DNA from: Sipunculus nudus
Taxonomy: Eukaryota > Annelida > Sipuncula > Golfingiida > Sipunculidae
DNA length: 64,000 nt
Direction of reading: 5' to 3'
Assembly: GCA_026874595.1 (NCBI GenBank)
Contig: CM049319.1
Location: 59,902,917 to 59,966,916 of the forward strand
The translations under genes were made by a program, and so were the position numbers. Shown one piece after another: positions 10,893-23,420 of the stretch. The notes beneath the pieces were generated by a model that saw only the letters and a list, made by a program, of their open reading frames with translations, did not search any database and was not told where the DNA came from. Every line of letters begins with the position of its first letter. Position 1 is the stretch's first letter.

Positions 10893-11152
10893 TAAGGCAA
10901 AACAAAATAGCTATGATTCTCAGGCACCGCCCGCGTCAATTTTAATCCCCGCATCAAACATTTTTATTTGATTTTTATCTTTCAAGAAGATAAAATAATA
11001 CAATTTTGATAAGATTTCCTTTGTTATGTAGTGCTTTTGTAAAATAAATCTATTATTATCATGCTTTTCCTGCATATGACTTTTTTGTCGAAACATACAA
11101 AAAAAATGATTTTGAACAAAAGTGCCTGAGAATCGTCCCTTTTTTTGCCTTA
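10893..11152. mobile_element. MITE-like element, 260 bp
   Basis: The ends TAAGGCAAAA and TTTTTTGCCTTA are inverted. Next to them, GATTCTCAGGCAC and GTGCCTGAGAATC form an exact 13-bp inverted pair. The interior is AT-rich with no coding capacity. Confidence 0.65.
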
Positions 11153-14100
11153 TTAACTACTACCTAAACAAATGGTTTGGCCAAATACAGTGCGACATGT
11201 ACTATTCCGTTTGGTTGACAGGTCAACAAATCTCTCGTGGGTGTATTATGGCAATGTGTGAAGTCTGGTGAAAATTTCCTGACATTCCCAGGTTTAAAAC
11301 AACATGTTGTGACAACTCAGAATTAAAACTAATTCACTTCTGTAAATTACTCCTACAACAGTTTAAAAACCACCACCTCTACCCTTTGTAATAAATAATA
11401 CAATTCAGTTATCTAACTATATCACCATTATTCAAATATGAATCGCTGTTATATAAATACATTGAACTATTTATCAAGGTTCTTGTCGCCTGATGCATGG
11501 TGACAAAACATTTAAGTACATACACATTTGCCATTATATGTGTATTATCTCATCTCTGCTTCATTTGGCTGAAAACAAAAGCTTTCAAGCAAATCTACTT
11601 TGGCACATGGATTTATTATCTCCAATTCACCTTTATTCAGTTTATACGCTGTTATGATTTTTTTCGTGTTAGTAAACAGTCCACAGCGTGTGTTTGTTTA
11701 CAAAAACAAGAATGCGCGATCAAACGTCCAATCATACGCGAAAACTTCAAAACAAGAAGATGGAACTTGAAGTATAAACCACAGAAGAAGCCGGTTGGAA
11801 GCTTGAAAAATCTTGATTTTTAATGTTGCACGTTTCGGCTCCCAGGGTGCGTGTGTGCTATTTATCACCCCAGGTGCAAAGAAACGATTTTAGAATACCC
11901 ATCCTAAATCAGTTAAGATTTGTGAATCCGCCCAAACCATCAAATACTTTAGCATATCAAGTTAAGGTGCTTCCAGAAAACTCTCTCCTTCATAATATTA
12001 ATATTTGCTCATGACCAGCTGTTATTTCATATCTGTGTACAACTGCGTTACTCGTGCACTCAAAAGTCCAGGCAGGCCAGCGGACAAATAAACAGCGACA
12101 CTATACAGCTGGACAAGTTGAGAGCACCTCTGAATGAAGTGTCTCCTTGACATGTGTTGTTATTACATCCATATACCCGCAGGAGAAGGTTCAACTGTCG
12201 ACCTGATAACGATGTCACGGGCTTCTTCAAAACTAAGTTTATGGTGACAGTTTGATTGAGATTCTGTCAGACGTGACAGGACCGTTCATGCTTATCGAGG
12301 GGATTTGTATCGGGATTTTGATCTGATTTTTATTGTGCAGTATATATTAGATACAAATGAGATCAAAACTGAATTGCATTTTGGCCAACCGGTGGGATTT
12401 TCAGAAGTATTCCAACAATGATTTTGCAGGTTAGCACATTCGTGCATAACACAATAACACACACACGCGTGGTTACAACAGAGAGACGGCAAAACCGGCG
12501 GATTTACACCAAAGTTTAGCTAACAAATACCAAAAATACAGACAAGCCATGATCAAGCGGTGGATGATGTGCATGGTGTTTAATCTTCCAGGAGGAATTT
12601 TTGTTAAATTGCTCGGAATATACAAAAAATAAAAAGCATGGATGAATTTATAACAAAGATATTGTAGAAACATAACTGAAAAACATAACAAATATATAAG
12701 GATGATTTACAAAAGTTAAAGAAATTTTAATCCAGTAAACTGCTCCATATCTATACCAGAGTGAAAAATCAGACATTTCCACTTTACCACCTACCTCTAG
12801 CAATGACGTCAAGAATTGAACGCTCGGGTCCGATATGAATATTGAAAAGAACAAATGATTAAAAACATTAAATTATACGGTTCTTGTCGGGACTAATTAC
12901 TGATTTATTTTAATTTCATTGACACATCCGTAAAAAAACTCACTAGACCCAAACACTGCAGACAATCAACACGAGCAATCTGGGTCATCGCCCTTGTCGC
13001 AGAGGGGAAGGGGAGACATACCCCCTTTAAAAAGGGGGACAATATGGCCTCATGTTTTAAGGGAATAAACACATCATTAATAACACGGTCATTTTGAAAT
13101 AATTCCGTCTTTAAAGGGCGTATTAAAAAAACTTCAAAGCTATATGCAGTATAAATCCTACTGAAAATAGAAAAGTATGTCTTGTGTACTACTTTGAGAT
13201 ATAGACAATGTCTGTTAAGACTTAGGTGTTCACAATGAGAGCTTGAATTTGCAATTTGTAGAAGGCGTGATATTTAAAAAGCAAACCGGCCGTTATATAC
13301 TCTCTGTTTCAACAAAGGGGTAAATGTCATAGATGTCGAGTTTCATTTTATCATGGAATGTAATTTATATGTGACACTAAGAAAAAAAGATATATAAGTG
13401 AACCAAAGATTCAAAATGATGTGAATGGCTTCATTCAGCTGATTTCCTTTAAAAATAGTTATACAATAAATGATGTCGCAATTTTAATAAACCACTCCCT
13501 CCGAAAAAGGGAGATGTACATTAATCAAGGTTTGGGGTAACAGCTGCACTAATATGGGAGAGCTATACTTTTGGTTGAATAAATCTAATAAGTGTATTTC
13601 TACAAATGCACTTTTTATTGATAGTAATTGGCAACAATCTTATTTATTATCAATTATTAATGAATGGTCATCATTTAAAATATATGCGACATGTGTATAA
13701 ACATACCATTCATGGTAAAACCTAAATGTTCTGTTCTCTCTGTAGATGGCAGCACATTCATCAGGTCGGCGCAGCAGTGCTATGGCTTCGAATCGTAATT
13801 GTGTTCTACATGTCGCATATGACACGGAGCTCTCCGTAACATGACATAACGGTGTCTTTCAAAACCTTTTACATACAAGGCTGTCTGTTATTTATTTATT
13901 TTATCATGTATTATCAGAATTATAATTAATCTTCTAGCACTTACATGACCTTCGATGAACACCACAGATTTGTATATTTATTACTATATATTTTATTCTA
14001 TTCGTTCCGTGGGCCCAGATACCTGAATAAAATAGTCATTCATTCACACAGTTCCTACATAATTATTTTCTCAATCATCTCTCACTTGCATCTCATATTG

Positions 14101-14372
14101 ACAAAATTAGAATAAAGTATGTGTCAATCGGGTCACTGAATTGCCATAAATGTAAGTATTTGTAAATGGGTTATTGTGCCCTCGGGTCCTTATTACAGGA
14201 GGGGGTCCTGGGGGCGGGGGACCTGCATTTCAATAAGAGTACGGGCGAAATCATAATCCTGGGCCAAAAAGTAATAATTTATAATGCGACCACCTTTCCT
14301 GAATTTCCCTCAGACCAGTAGGTCTGAAAATACTTTATCATATTTTAATATATGCTTTGACAAATCATATTC

Positions 14373-14375
<3 letters not shown>
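11153..14375. other. Intergenic, no gene seen
   Basis: Open frames at 11,497-12,014 and elsewhere lack recognisable domains. The stretch is AT-rich unique-looking DNA with a CCCTTTAAAAAGGG palindrome near 13,020-13,040. Confidence 0.45.

Positions 14376-14428
<53 letters not shown>
14376..14428. repeat. (TA)n microsatellite
   Basis: A pure TA run of about 53 bp. Confidence 0.95.
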
Positions 14429-14432
<4 letters not shown>

Positions 14433-14590
14433 TTCAAGCACCTGTTGTTTATTGCGCACTTTTGTCAGTGTTTTGCAGGTACTGCTGCCATCTGTTGATG
14501 AAATGATACATTACACTTCTAATAGCGTCCTCTACCGGGATATTCTAGAACTAATCGGCGAAGTGTTTGGTATCAGTACGCATGCGCAAA

Positions 14591-14790
14591 TGGTAAACTG
14601 GCAACCAAACAAACAACTGAGGTCAGTTCTTTTCACGAGGAAAGGATTAAAAAAAGGGCATCACAGGACCGCTCAGAGTAAGCCAGGCGGACAAACTGGC
14701 CTGGAAAATGGAGAACTGATCACTAGCCACAAGCTTGTAACACGCATACCAAAATCAAACTTTGCTTTCGGAAGCTTTAGGCATTACAAG
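14591..14790 (+). other. Weak candidate first exon of an unidentified gene
   Basis: An ATG near 14,591 follows a GCATGCGCA palindrome, a motif common near animal promoters. It opens a frame of about 66 codons rich in Lys, Gly and Gln up to a good ACAAG|GTGAGC donor near 14,791. No domain is recognised and no matching acceptor exon was found. It could be an upstream exon of the plus-strand gene further right, or chance. Confidence 0.2.
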
Positions 14791-14841
14791 GTGAGCGAAA
14801 TTGTCATTAATTTGAGCAATTTCAAGCTCGGGCTTGATTGA

Positions 14842-16068
14842 CCGTATCTACAGTGGTCATCATATTTTAATCATGTCAGTGTACTGGCTTGTCAGTGTAT
14901 AAATATATAAGACATTATGGCCAGTGACATGACAGTTGTCATGTTGTTGTCATTTATTAGCACGTCAATCAGGTCTTACATAGGACACAAGAGTCCAAAG
15001 ATGGACTAAGGTGTATAGGGACAGTGACGGACGTAATGTCCAATGATGTTAAGGATTCATGACTCATGTAATGGAGAAGTAATTAATGGAGAAGTACTAA
15101 GAGGCATGTCGGTATCAGGGCCGGGTGTAACTAAAAGTCAGAGAATCCCCGAAGAATTGAACAAATCCCGGAGAATTTCCGGAGAGTTTTTGTATGGATG
15201 TACACTGCCATTAAAACATATTTTATCTGCCAAAAACAGCGTGCAGTTTAAAATAGATGAATGCGACAACAGTTTTCAACCTTTTGAAAGCTATTTTTTT
15301 CAAAGATCTGTACACATTAAGAATTTGAAACCGAAAATAAGGGTCGGTCCCACTTTAGCCGGAACGAGCAAGGCAAAATAGTACACCCGACTTACTATAA
15401 CTTGTGGTATCGTCATATAATCAAAGATTTAAATTCCAATAAGATATAACATGAACAGGACAAATAATGTGACAAAATTCAACAATTTATTATGCAACAC
15501 ATAACAATTAAAATCAGGTGTAGGGAATATACAGGTGCTACATCTTTTTGCAATTGCATGGAATACACATTATTTGAGGACTTAAAGTTTGTCACAAATT
15601 ATATACATTCTGACAAAGTATATACATAGTAAAATGGGCATTAAAATATATACATTGACTACTGTTAAATCAGGGTATTGTCACTCTTTGATGGATACAC
15701 ATTATTTTGATGACTTTGTAAAAAAAATATATATATATATATACAGATGAGGTGGATGATTTCAACAATATAACACCCAAAAAAAAATTATAAATAAACC
15801 ACCTACAAATTTCACAATTGGTAAATGTATTCTATATACATATCTTCAAATTATGAAGAATTAAATATCATAACTTTCAAATGAATACAGATGAGTAGCT
15901 ACTCTGTTATTATAATTATATCCACTGACTTTAGTTTAGCTGAAGTACATAGCAGACAAACCTCAATATATAATATAAAATACCAAACTTTCATTTCAAT
16001 CAATACAGAACCATTTCATTGTTTTGGTCCCTTTCCACATTAGCACATTTTAAATGAAATCATTTATT
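14842..16068. other. Intergenic, no gene seen
   Basis: AT-rich. A 112-codon frame at 15,043-15,381 has no recognisable domain and no splice or promoter context. This sequence forms the left flank of the Gypsy insertion; its last bases, ACAG, are the target duplication. Confidence 0.5.
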
Positions 16069-16072
16069 ACAG

Positions 16073-16318
16073 TGTCACGATTCACGCCGCAGGTCCCATG
16101 ACAAACAAGGTGACAGTTCATGACCGAAAACAACGTTTATTTTACTCCATTCACAACAATTCCAGGCCAGCCTAACTGTAACTTTCCATTCCGCTTCCCG
16201 CGTTCGTCCCTCTCTCTCGACTCAGAACCTCGCTCTCGCCTCGGGATCCCTCCGTATAACACTTACACTCATAAAATATAATTACGCTTTTAAAACAAAT
16301 TACGGGCGTCTCCCTACA
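16073..16318 (-). repeat. 3' LTR of the Gypsy element
   Basis: Read on the minus strand it starts TGTAGGGAGACG and ends CGTGACA. It contains a TATATTTTA promoter-like motif and AATAAA (plus-strand TTTATT near 16,137). It matches 28,880-29,125 except for three substitutions. Confidence 0.95.
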
Positions 16319-16334
16319 TATTCCCCCCTTTTAA
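16319..16334 (-). other. Polypurine tract
   Basis: On the minus strand AAAAGGGGGGAA lies directly inside the 3' LTR. This is the expected position for the plus-strand primer in LTR reverse transcription. Confidence 0.75.
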
Positions 16335-17765
16335 TATTTAAAGCCCCCTTAAATATTAAAATAACCTTACTTATACAAGTTAAGAAATAGAGCAAACTGT
16401 TAGAAATATGCATTATATAAGACAAACACCATGGTGTCCTCAATTTAACTGGTTGACTGCTTCCAGTAGACTTCTGCAATTTAAGGTGATAGTTACAAAA
16501 CTGTGCCAGTCCAAAAACATTTCACAATTCACCATGTGTCAGGTTATAATGACCAAAGTAATATAAAGCTGTCGTTATACATGAATCAGAAGATAATACA
16601 TATACAGCATAAGCAAGCAAATAATCTAAACCTCGTTACAAACCAAACATGCCTTTCTATTAGAATCCCTGTCAGTTCTGTACCCTTTAATACTCTAACC
16701 CAGTACTACCGATCCATACTAGACTTTTACACGGTTACATGGTGGCACTAGGACATGCCAGATTGACAGCATTGTGATAACACAACAATATGGCAACACA
16801 ATATAAATCCTGGTTATACAACCATCACCATACGACAATTTACAAGTCACAGCACAACCCAACATTATATATTCTATATAATATTGACCCTGGCATTACA
16901 TCCATTACCAGCTGTAACACATATCCCACAGCTCCAGGACTACTCAATGCCAACAGATACTCCGACATAAATCCAACAATTACAGTAATACGCGTTTCAA
17001 TACCCTTAACAATACTCAGCACAGTGTAATATGAACAGGTACAACCTCTAGTGACAGAACTCTAACCTGCTTTACTATACATCACCAATTAGTTAATAAT
17101 CCTTGCATACTGCACTCTTTAGTTGCTGACCAGCTTGATGGTTAAAATGTTACCCTTTCATATGTGTAAAGACGTAATTCCTTATAGTGCTATCCTGTTC
17201 ATTACAAAGTAATAGCAAGTTAACACTGTAATATCACATTAGGCCTATTGTTATAACTTCATATAATAACTTTAAGGAGAACACAATTAAGCCAGGTTTA
17301 GAAAAACTCATGATGCTTAAAGCTCTACTGCGTCTTCTAATAAGACATCAACCGCGGCTTCAAATAAGACACCGTCGTTACTTTAAAAAATCATAACTTG
17401 CATGTTAGCTATATGCAATAATATGTCAATCTTATTAAATATAATCAGGTCAAGGCTAAACCACATTAGAGCAAAAACTGAAGTACCGGCGAAGATATCA
17501 AACATTCAGTGAATGCCTTAATCTACATTAACCTACTCAGTGACCAATTTACATACTAATGTCACAAAGATTCATGCCCCACCTTCAACAACATTAATAT
17601 TCAGAGCAAGCCTTAATAAACACCTCTCACATAGTCACAGTAAGTGCTGCCAACTCCACACATTATGTTCACGCAGAGGTGCTTAGTTACCGCGAAAACT
17701 CTAACCTGTTGATAATGCATCCTATTCCAAATACAGCAAGTAAGTCAAGTTATCATATCATACAG
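16335..17765 (-). other. 3' noncoding region of the Gypsy element
   Basis: About 1.4 kb between the integrase stop and the polypurine tract. No frame longer than about 80 codons fits an envelope or other third gene on the minus strand. It may be untranslated sequence or the relic of a lost frame. Confidence 0.6.
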
Positions 17766-18929
17766 TTAAACATTAACAGGCCTAGGCTCTTTAAATGGAT
17801 TTGAGTGCACTCCCTTGGTAGCCCTCTGAGAACGTCTGAGCTCATTTTGCCCCGTTGGAACAGAAGCCTCGCACCCTGTATCAGGTGTCACTTCGAAAGA
17901 TAGCTGAATATTATCTAAATCGCCAAAACAATTATCCGAGCTGTCGGATTCCTCACCTGAATCGTTTAATTCAGAATTGTGCAATATCTCTGCGGGAGCC
18001 TCCTGTACACCAAACTCGGAGCTCCTTGGGTCTATCATTAACATTTTACGGTTAATCCACTGACTCTCACCACCAAGCGTTGGTTTAATCTCACACGTAT
18101 TTGAATCATCAATGATTGACACAACAGTGTATGGATTTTCAGAGAAAACGTTTTCTAGTTTGTGACGGTCCCTAAACCCCTTCCTTTGAACGAGTACCCG
18201 GGACCCAACAGTAATTGGTAAGGACCTGACCTTCCGGTCGTACCTTTGTTTCTCTCTATTGGCTCTACTCTCCAGGCGAGCACGTACCACCTCCCATGCC
18301 CTGTTTACAAATTCAGATTGGGCTGTTACATAATCATCATCCCAATTACTGTCTAGGTTACCTAACAAGTGATCCAACGGAATTTGAGGTTCTCGGCCAA
18401 ACATCAAGCTGTAAGGAGAGAATCCTGTGACACTGTGTGGAGTACTGTTGTATATGAATACTAGATGGGGTAACATCTCTGGCCATTTCTTACAATCGGA
18501 TGCACTCAGTGATTTGATCAACCCAATCAAGGTCCGGTTAAAACGCTCGGTTTGCCCATTTCCCTGAGGGTGATAGGCAGAGGTCCTACTCTTCTTAATT
18601 TGATAAAACCGACATAACTGACTAATGACCTCACCCTCAAAGGAACGGCCTTGATCGGAGTGAATCCTAGTCGGCAAGCCATATACAGCAAACAAATGAT
18701 GTATTAATTTCCTGGCGACTGTTCCTGCCGTCTGGTCTGGACAGGGGGTAGCCTGTGCCAATTTGGTAAATGCATCAGTTATCACCAAAACATCCTCGAT
18801 GCCTCCTTTACCACGATCCAATTTGACAAAATCGATAGCCACAAGCTCCAAAGGCTTGAACGCAAGCAAATGACGCATTGGTGGACGCAACTTGGGTATG
18901 GGGGCCTTTGCTACAGTGCAGTGAATACA
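17766..18929 (-). pseudogene. Gypsy integrase core and C-terminal domain
   Basis: The open part covers 374 codons from 18,890, and the same frame extends upstream to the nonsense codon at 18,930. The catalytic triad is visible: Asp in AIDFV (about 20), Asp in HSDQG (79) and Glu in GQTERFNR (115), with the expected 35-residue gap between the last two. Integrase inserts the cDNA into the host genome. A GSRVLVQRKGF stretch around 230 begins the C-terminal DNA-binding domain. The zinc-binding N-terminus lies upstream of the stop, apart from its last two cysteines (CIHC), which fall just after it. The tail ends in RRSQRATKG, a basic stretch common in Gypsy integrases. Confidence 0.9.
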
Positions 18930-20747
18930 TTAACGAACATGGGACTTGATATGGCTAACCATGCCGGGCCAATAGCAGCATGATTGCAATAGAGCACATG
19001 TACGGGCAACCCCCTGATGACCCCAAAGGTCATGACCTCTCTGAAGTATAAGACTCTGCAACTGTTCAGGTATCAAAAGCTGATAGACAAAACCCCTTTG
19101 AAACGAAGAATCATATTTCTTCCGATAAAGCAACCCTTTATGGAAAACGTAGCTATCATATTCACGGAGCCAGTTATGCAAATTAGGTATATCTCGGTCT
19201 GGTTCTTCCTGCCCAGGCTGCCACCCTGAGACCTTCCTGTCCCACAGCCTACTAATATACTGGTCAGCCCTCTGGAGCCCAACTAACTGCTCGTGCGTAT
19301 AACTGGGTAAGAGAGACGTAGCTGAAACTCCAGTATCTGGATTTGTCTCACCAACCGAATGAAGGGTGGCCTGGTTCATGGAAACCGGTAATGGTGAAGT
19401 GTTAGTCCCAACATTCACCAGCCCTACTGTATCTATTTCAACTCCATTTAGCGGGTGACGACTAAGAGCGTCTGCTACCCTGTTGGACTTCCCAGTACGA
19501 TATTTGATGTCAATGTCATACAAAGCTAGCTTAGCTACCCAACGTTGTTCTGTAGTGCCTAATGAGGCAGTGTTAAGGTGAGCTAGCGGGTTGTTGTCTG
19601 TCCATACCTCACAATGATGGCCATACAAAAGGTCACCGAATTTATCTGTAACAGCCCATTTGAGCCCTAATAATTCAAGTTTGAAACTAGAATGTATGGA
19701 ATAGCGATGCTCACTACCCCTAAGTCCTCTGCTGGCAAAAGCAACAGGATGAATGTCCCCATTACCATCCACCTGACTTATGCATGCGCCAAGGCCCTTA
19801 AACGAAGCATCTATCTCCAGGACGAAATCACGGTCAAATTGTGGATAGGCCAACACTGGGGCCTGTGTCAAAGCATCTTTCAAAGCAAGGAATGCTTCCT
19901 GGGCCTCAGCACCCCACTGAAAAGATTGAGAGTCTGCAGCAAGTCTTGCTTGTGAACCCAACTTGTATAGTGGAGCCGCTATACTGGCAAAACCCTTAAT
20001 GAAGCGACGATAATATGATGCTAATCCTAAGAATGAGGAAAGCTGCTCTTGATTCACAGGTGCCGGCCAATGTTTTACCCGCTGCACCTTTTCTGGGTCC
20101 ACAGATATACCTGAGCTACTCACTATATGGCCTAAATACTTCAACTCCTTTTGGAACAACTGGCACTTGTGACCATTTAGCTTCAGGCCTGCTTTCTCTA
20201 AACGAACTAACACCTCTTCCAGACTGTCAAGGTGTTCCCTTACTGTCGATGAAAAGATAAGTATGTCATCCAGATACAGTAACAGGGTTTGCATGTTAAG
20301 ATCCCCAAAGAGGTATTCCATCACCCGTTGAAAGGTTCCTGGACTAGTGCTAAGACCCTGAGGAAGCCTTAAGAACTCGTACAACCCCCATGGAACTCGG
20401 AAGGCTGTCAAAGGGACGGACTCGGGGTCCATTACTACCTGAAAATAACCATGTGACAGGTCAAGACTTGAGAAGATTGCAGCGCCACATAGAGCCTCTA
20501 GGGATTCATCGATGCGGGGCAAGGGGAACGCATCCTTGATTGTCTTTTGGTTAAGGCGACGATAATCAACACATATTCTAAGACTGCCATTCTTTTTCCT
20601 TACGGGCACAATAGGACTAGCATAGGGACTCGATGAATTTTTAACAATTCCACGATCAATAAGGCCCTGAATCTGCTCCCTAACTTCGCTCACCATATGG
20701 GGCGGAATCCTACGAAATGGCAAATTCACAGGTTGATCATCAGCCAA
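18930..20747 (-). pseudogene. Gypsy reverse transcriptase and RNase H
   Basis: 605 codons. The RT fingers and palm run from about 10 to 215, with the first catalytic Asp in SSLDLSHGY (96) and the YLDD box at 158-161. RNase H follows, from FVLEIDASFKGLGA near 310 to the WTDNNPL and VADALSRHP motifs near 400-440. The last 50 residues hold the HxxxxH half of the integrase zinc finger and stop at TAA (18,930-18,932), in frame with the integrase downstream. This is therefore one polyprotein broken by a single nonsense codon. The upstream end overlaps the protease frame with a one-base shift near 20,750. Confidence 0.93.
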
Positions 20748-22011
20748 AGAATCTTGTGGGGGATAGCTTCACATTTCCCCAAATCAAGAGGACTCTGAGA
20801 AAAGGCATTTGGGTGTCGACTGAGCAATCCAGTGACTTCCGACTGAAAATTTTGGTCGACCTGATCCAAAAAAATACCTACCGGAAGCCCACTCTTTGAA
20901 CTCTGCACCTGTGATTCCATTCCAGCCAATTCTAACCCGGAAGTCTCCATTGGCCCAATTGACTCATTCCATACATCTGTTGACCCCTCAGAGGAAAAAA
21001 ACACATTACTAACAGACGTTCTTATAACATCAGTTTCTGAGGTGGCCATAGCAATATCTTGATCTACTGTAGAATACCCAACAGCGATTTTGGTGAATGG
21101 TGCTAGACAAATTGGCTCATATCTCGGATTGCATAGTACAACTTGTATTAAGTCCTTAAATGAATGAGCATCATTAAAAACATTAACCACTCCTGGTAGA
21201 ACATATGGTTTGTCAAGTGTACAGCTCTCACTAATATAAATGAACTCGTGTTCTGCCTCCTTAAGCTTTGAGGCACCCAATACATGACATTCCATTACCC
21301 TGATTGTCCGGGATGGAACAGACTGATAATGGGGACCAAGGACCAAGTCCACAGCTACATCTCCCCTACCCTGAAACCTTGACTGGCTCTGCTGCCCAAG
21401 TGCCAACACTTCACTAGTTAACTTGAGGTCTGGAATGACATCACTGTCCTGTGAAGTAGAACTCAGAAATCGACGCAAGATGTTGCACCCCAACAACACC
21501 GGGTACTTACGTCTGCGCTCAGGAATTTCAGCATTTTCCTGTTTCACTAGCATACATGCCTGCAAGGTATGACCGTTAATTTTTATAGGAACATTAATAA
21601 CCCCAGTGATTTTAATAGCCAAGTCGTTGGCCCCGACCACTTCAACAAACTCGCAGTCACCCTCAAGGTCACCGATTACTGGAGCTAATTTTTCAGAATA
21701 AAACAAACCAGACATTAAAGATGTCTCAGCACCAGTGTCAAGCAGACACTCAACTGGAACCCCGGCAATATAAGCCAATATACTAGGACATGGACCGGTC
21801 AACTGTTCTACCTGTTCAGGGCATATACTGTCAACTCCCACTCTAACTTTCCCAGGGGGAACTAACAATTCCTTAGTAACACCCACTGATCCCCTAACAT
21901 CCCTACCTTGATATCTGGGCGTAGTATCTTCCACCCTCCGTGGTCCGCCCAACACCCCGGAGGTCGCTAGTTTGGGGAACCAGACTCCGTAGGATTCGGA
22001 GGTTCCTGTCG
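20726..22011 (-). pseudogene. Gypsy aspartic protease and linker (start of pol)
   Basis: The active-site motif LLDTGAETSLM marks a retropepsin, which cleaves the Gag-Pol polyprotein. The strand following it and VLLGCNILRRF fit the second half of the fold. Around 250 further residues link to RT, and the KCEAIPH segment corresponds to the usual approach to RT. The frame then runs off into a stop at 20,726, while the RT continues in the next frame. This single-base break looks mutational. Upstream, the frame is -1 relative to the zinc-knuckle frame and overlaps its stop. Confidence 0.85.
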
Positions 22012-22380
22012 CTAGGGGGGAGCCTTCCTTCTTGGACAGTCCGTCTTAAAATGATTAGGGTCACCACAGAAAAAGCAAGATCTATCAGAGCGCATGCTAC
22101 CAACCTGATGACGAAAAGAGTGTGTGGTTTGGGGATTAAATCCACGGTTTGGTATGGGTGCAGGGGGCCGAAACTCATATGGCTGCCTAGTTTGCCCTCC
22201 TTGTGTTATGGCAGTGATTAATTTGTCCAACTTATCATTGGTGTCTCTCTGACACCGCATAATGGCACTGATAGCCGGGTCCACACTGGATGGTGGGGGC
22301 ACAGATGCACCCTGTATGGACTCATTCGAGAAACCATGTACCTCTAAACTCAGACTCGAGGCCGTTTCGGCACCTCGTTA
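22012..22380 (-). pseudogene. Gag nucleocapsid with CCHC zinc knuckle
   Basis: The motif CFFCGDPNHFKTDC (C-x2-C-x4-H-x4-C) is the RNA-binding zinc knuckle of retroelement Gag. A short basic tail (CPRRK) ends at TAG within a run of six C's (minus strand). The frame can be followed upstream past 22,302 to about 22,370, where it meets the capsid part of gag in a different frame, so gag is frameshifted here. Confidence 0.85.
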
Positions 22381-23033
22381 TCTTGGTACAACCTAAGAAT
22401 CTCCTCCCTGAGGTCGGAGAAAGACTCACCCCTACTACGGATTTCCCATCTCTCAATGTCCCGTTGGACATCAGGGTCCAAAACACCCCTTTTGAATAGC
22501 CCTTTTAATGTCAAATTCCTTAATCTTTCCAAGGCCTTCCTGTCTTCCTCAGTGGGGGCAGCCTGCTCCATACGAGTATGCAGACGCATCAAAGCTCTGC
22601 TGAAATCTGCGAGGGACTCACCCTCTTGCTGACATCTAGAATTAAATGTCCTGGTTAAGGAAGGGAGCGATTCCGTTGGGCCAAACCATTTGCGCAAGAG
22701 TTTAACTAATGATTAGTAGTTATCACGCACCTCCTGAGGTGCACAGAGATATTCATCTTTGGCTTTGCCACCAAGATGGTCCGTTAACATTGAAAGTTTA
22801 GATTTCAAATCACAGCCTAACTGCCGGGTGTAGGTCTCCACATCTTCTAACCATTCGTTTACAGTAAGATCCCCCGGTTTTCCCGGTTTGTCATAAAACT
22901 TAGACAACCGAATTGTTGGGGTTGCGTTAAGTCTCAATTTACCCAGAGCATCCGCTACTGCCCGACTTGTGGCAGCCATAGCCTGACCTATCATGTCTTG
23001 ATCAGTACTCATGATTATTACTGATATGCACAA
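22350..23033 (-). pseudogene. Gag capsid region, split by a nonsense codon
   Basis: Two pieces lie in one frame: 22,713-23,033 and 22,350-22,712. The first contains YDKPGKPGDLTVNEWLEDVE, typical of Gypsy capsid N-termini. The second has FNSRCQQEGESLADFSRAL and REEILRLYQ, matching the capsid C-terminal helices. They are separated by a TAA at 22,713-22,715. The likely start is the ATG near 23,012, with MCISVII in front of it as a less likely alternative. Confidence 0.85.
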
Positions 23034-23420
23034 GCATGTAAAAAAAAAACATTCAGTACGTGTCTACAGTCTATACTAATTCTGTTACATTTATTGTGAA
23101 ATAGAGAACTTTTAAGAGTTTAAAATGAGACATCTGACCATAATATTCACTTGGCTTAGGCTATGTAGACCAAATAACACTACCTAAGCACACCAAAATA
23201 CAGCAAATTACCTTTGACTCACATGGCAATTGAACATCTCTAGGGCTGTCTGATTTCCATTCAAAAAGAAGGGTACAATACGTACTGTAAGTAAAGCACA
23301 ATAATGTATAATACAGCAATGCATATCAATTCAACAATGACCCTGTGTCTCATCTGGAGTCCAACATAAATAAATGACTCCTCCTGCAAAAACAACATAT
23401 GACGGCAGAATCAACACAAG
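23034..23420 (-). other. Gypsy leader between the satellite and gag
   Basis: About 390 bp of AT-rich noncoding sequence with an A9 run at 23,041. No open frame of note. Confidence 0.6.

Noticed and set aside
15043-15381. 112-codon plus-strand frame left of the Gypsy element
   Set aside because: No domain, no splice or promoter context, and composition like the surrounding DNA.
16335-17765. Possible envelope gene downstream of integrase
   Set aside because: No long minus-strand frame, signal peptide or membrane segment is present.
22713-22715. Gag stop codon as programmed read-through
   Set aside because: It falls inside the capsid region, before the zinc knuckle, where no Gypsy element is known to use read-through; a nonsense mutation is simpler.
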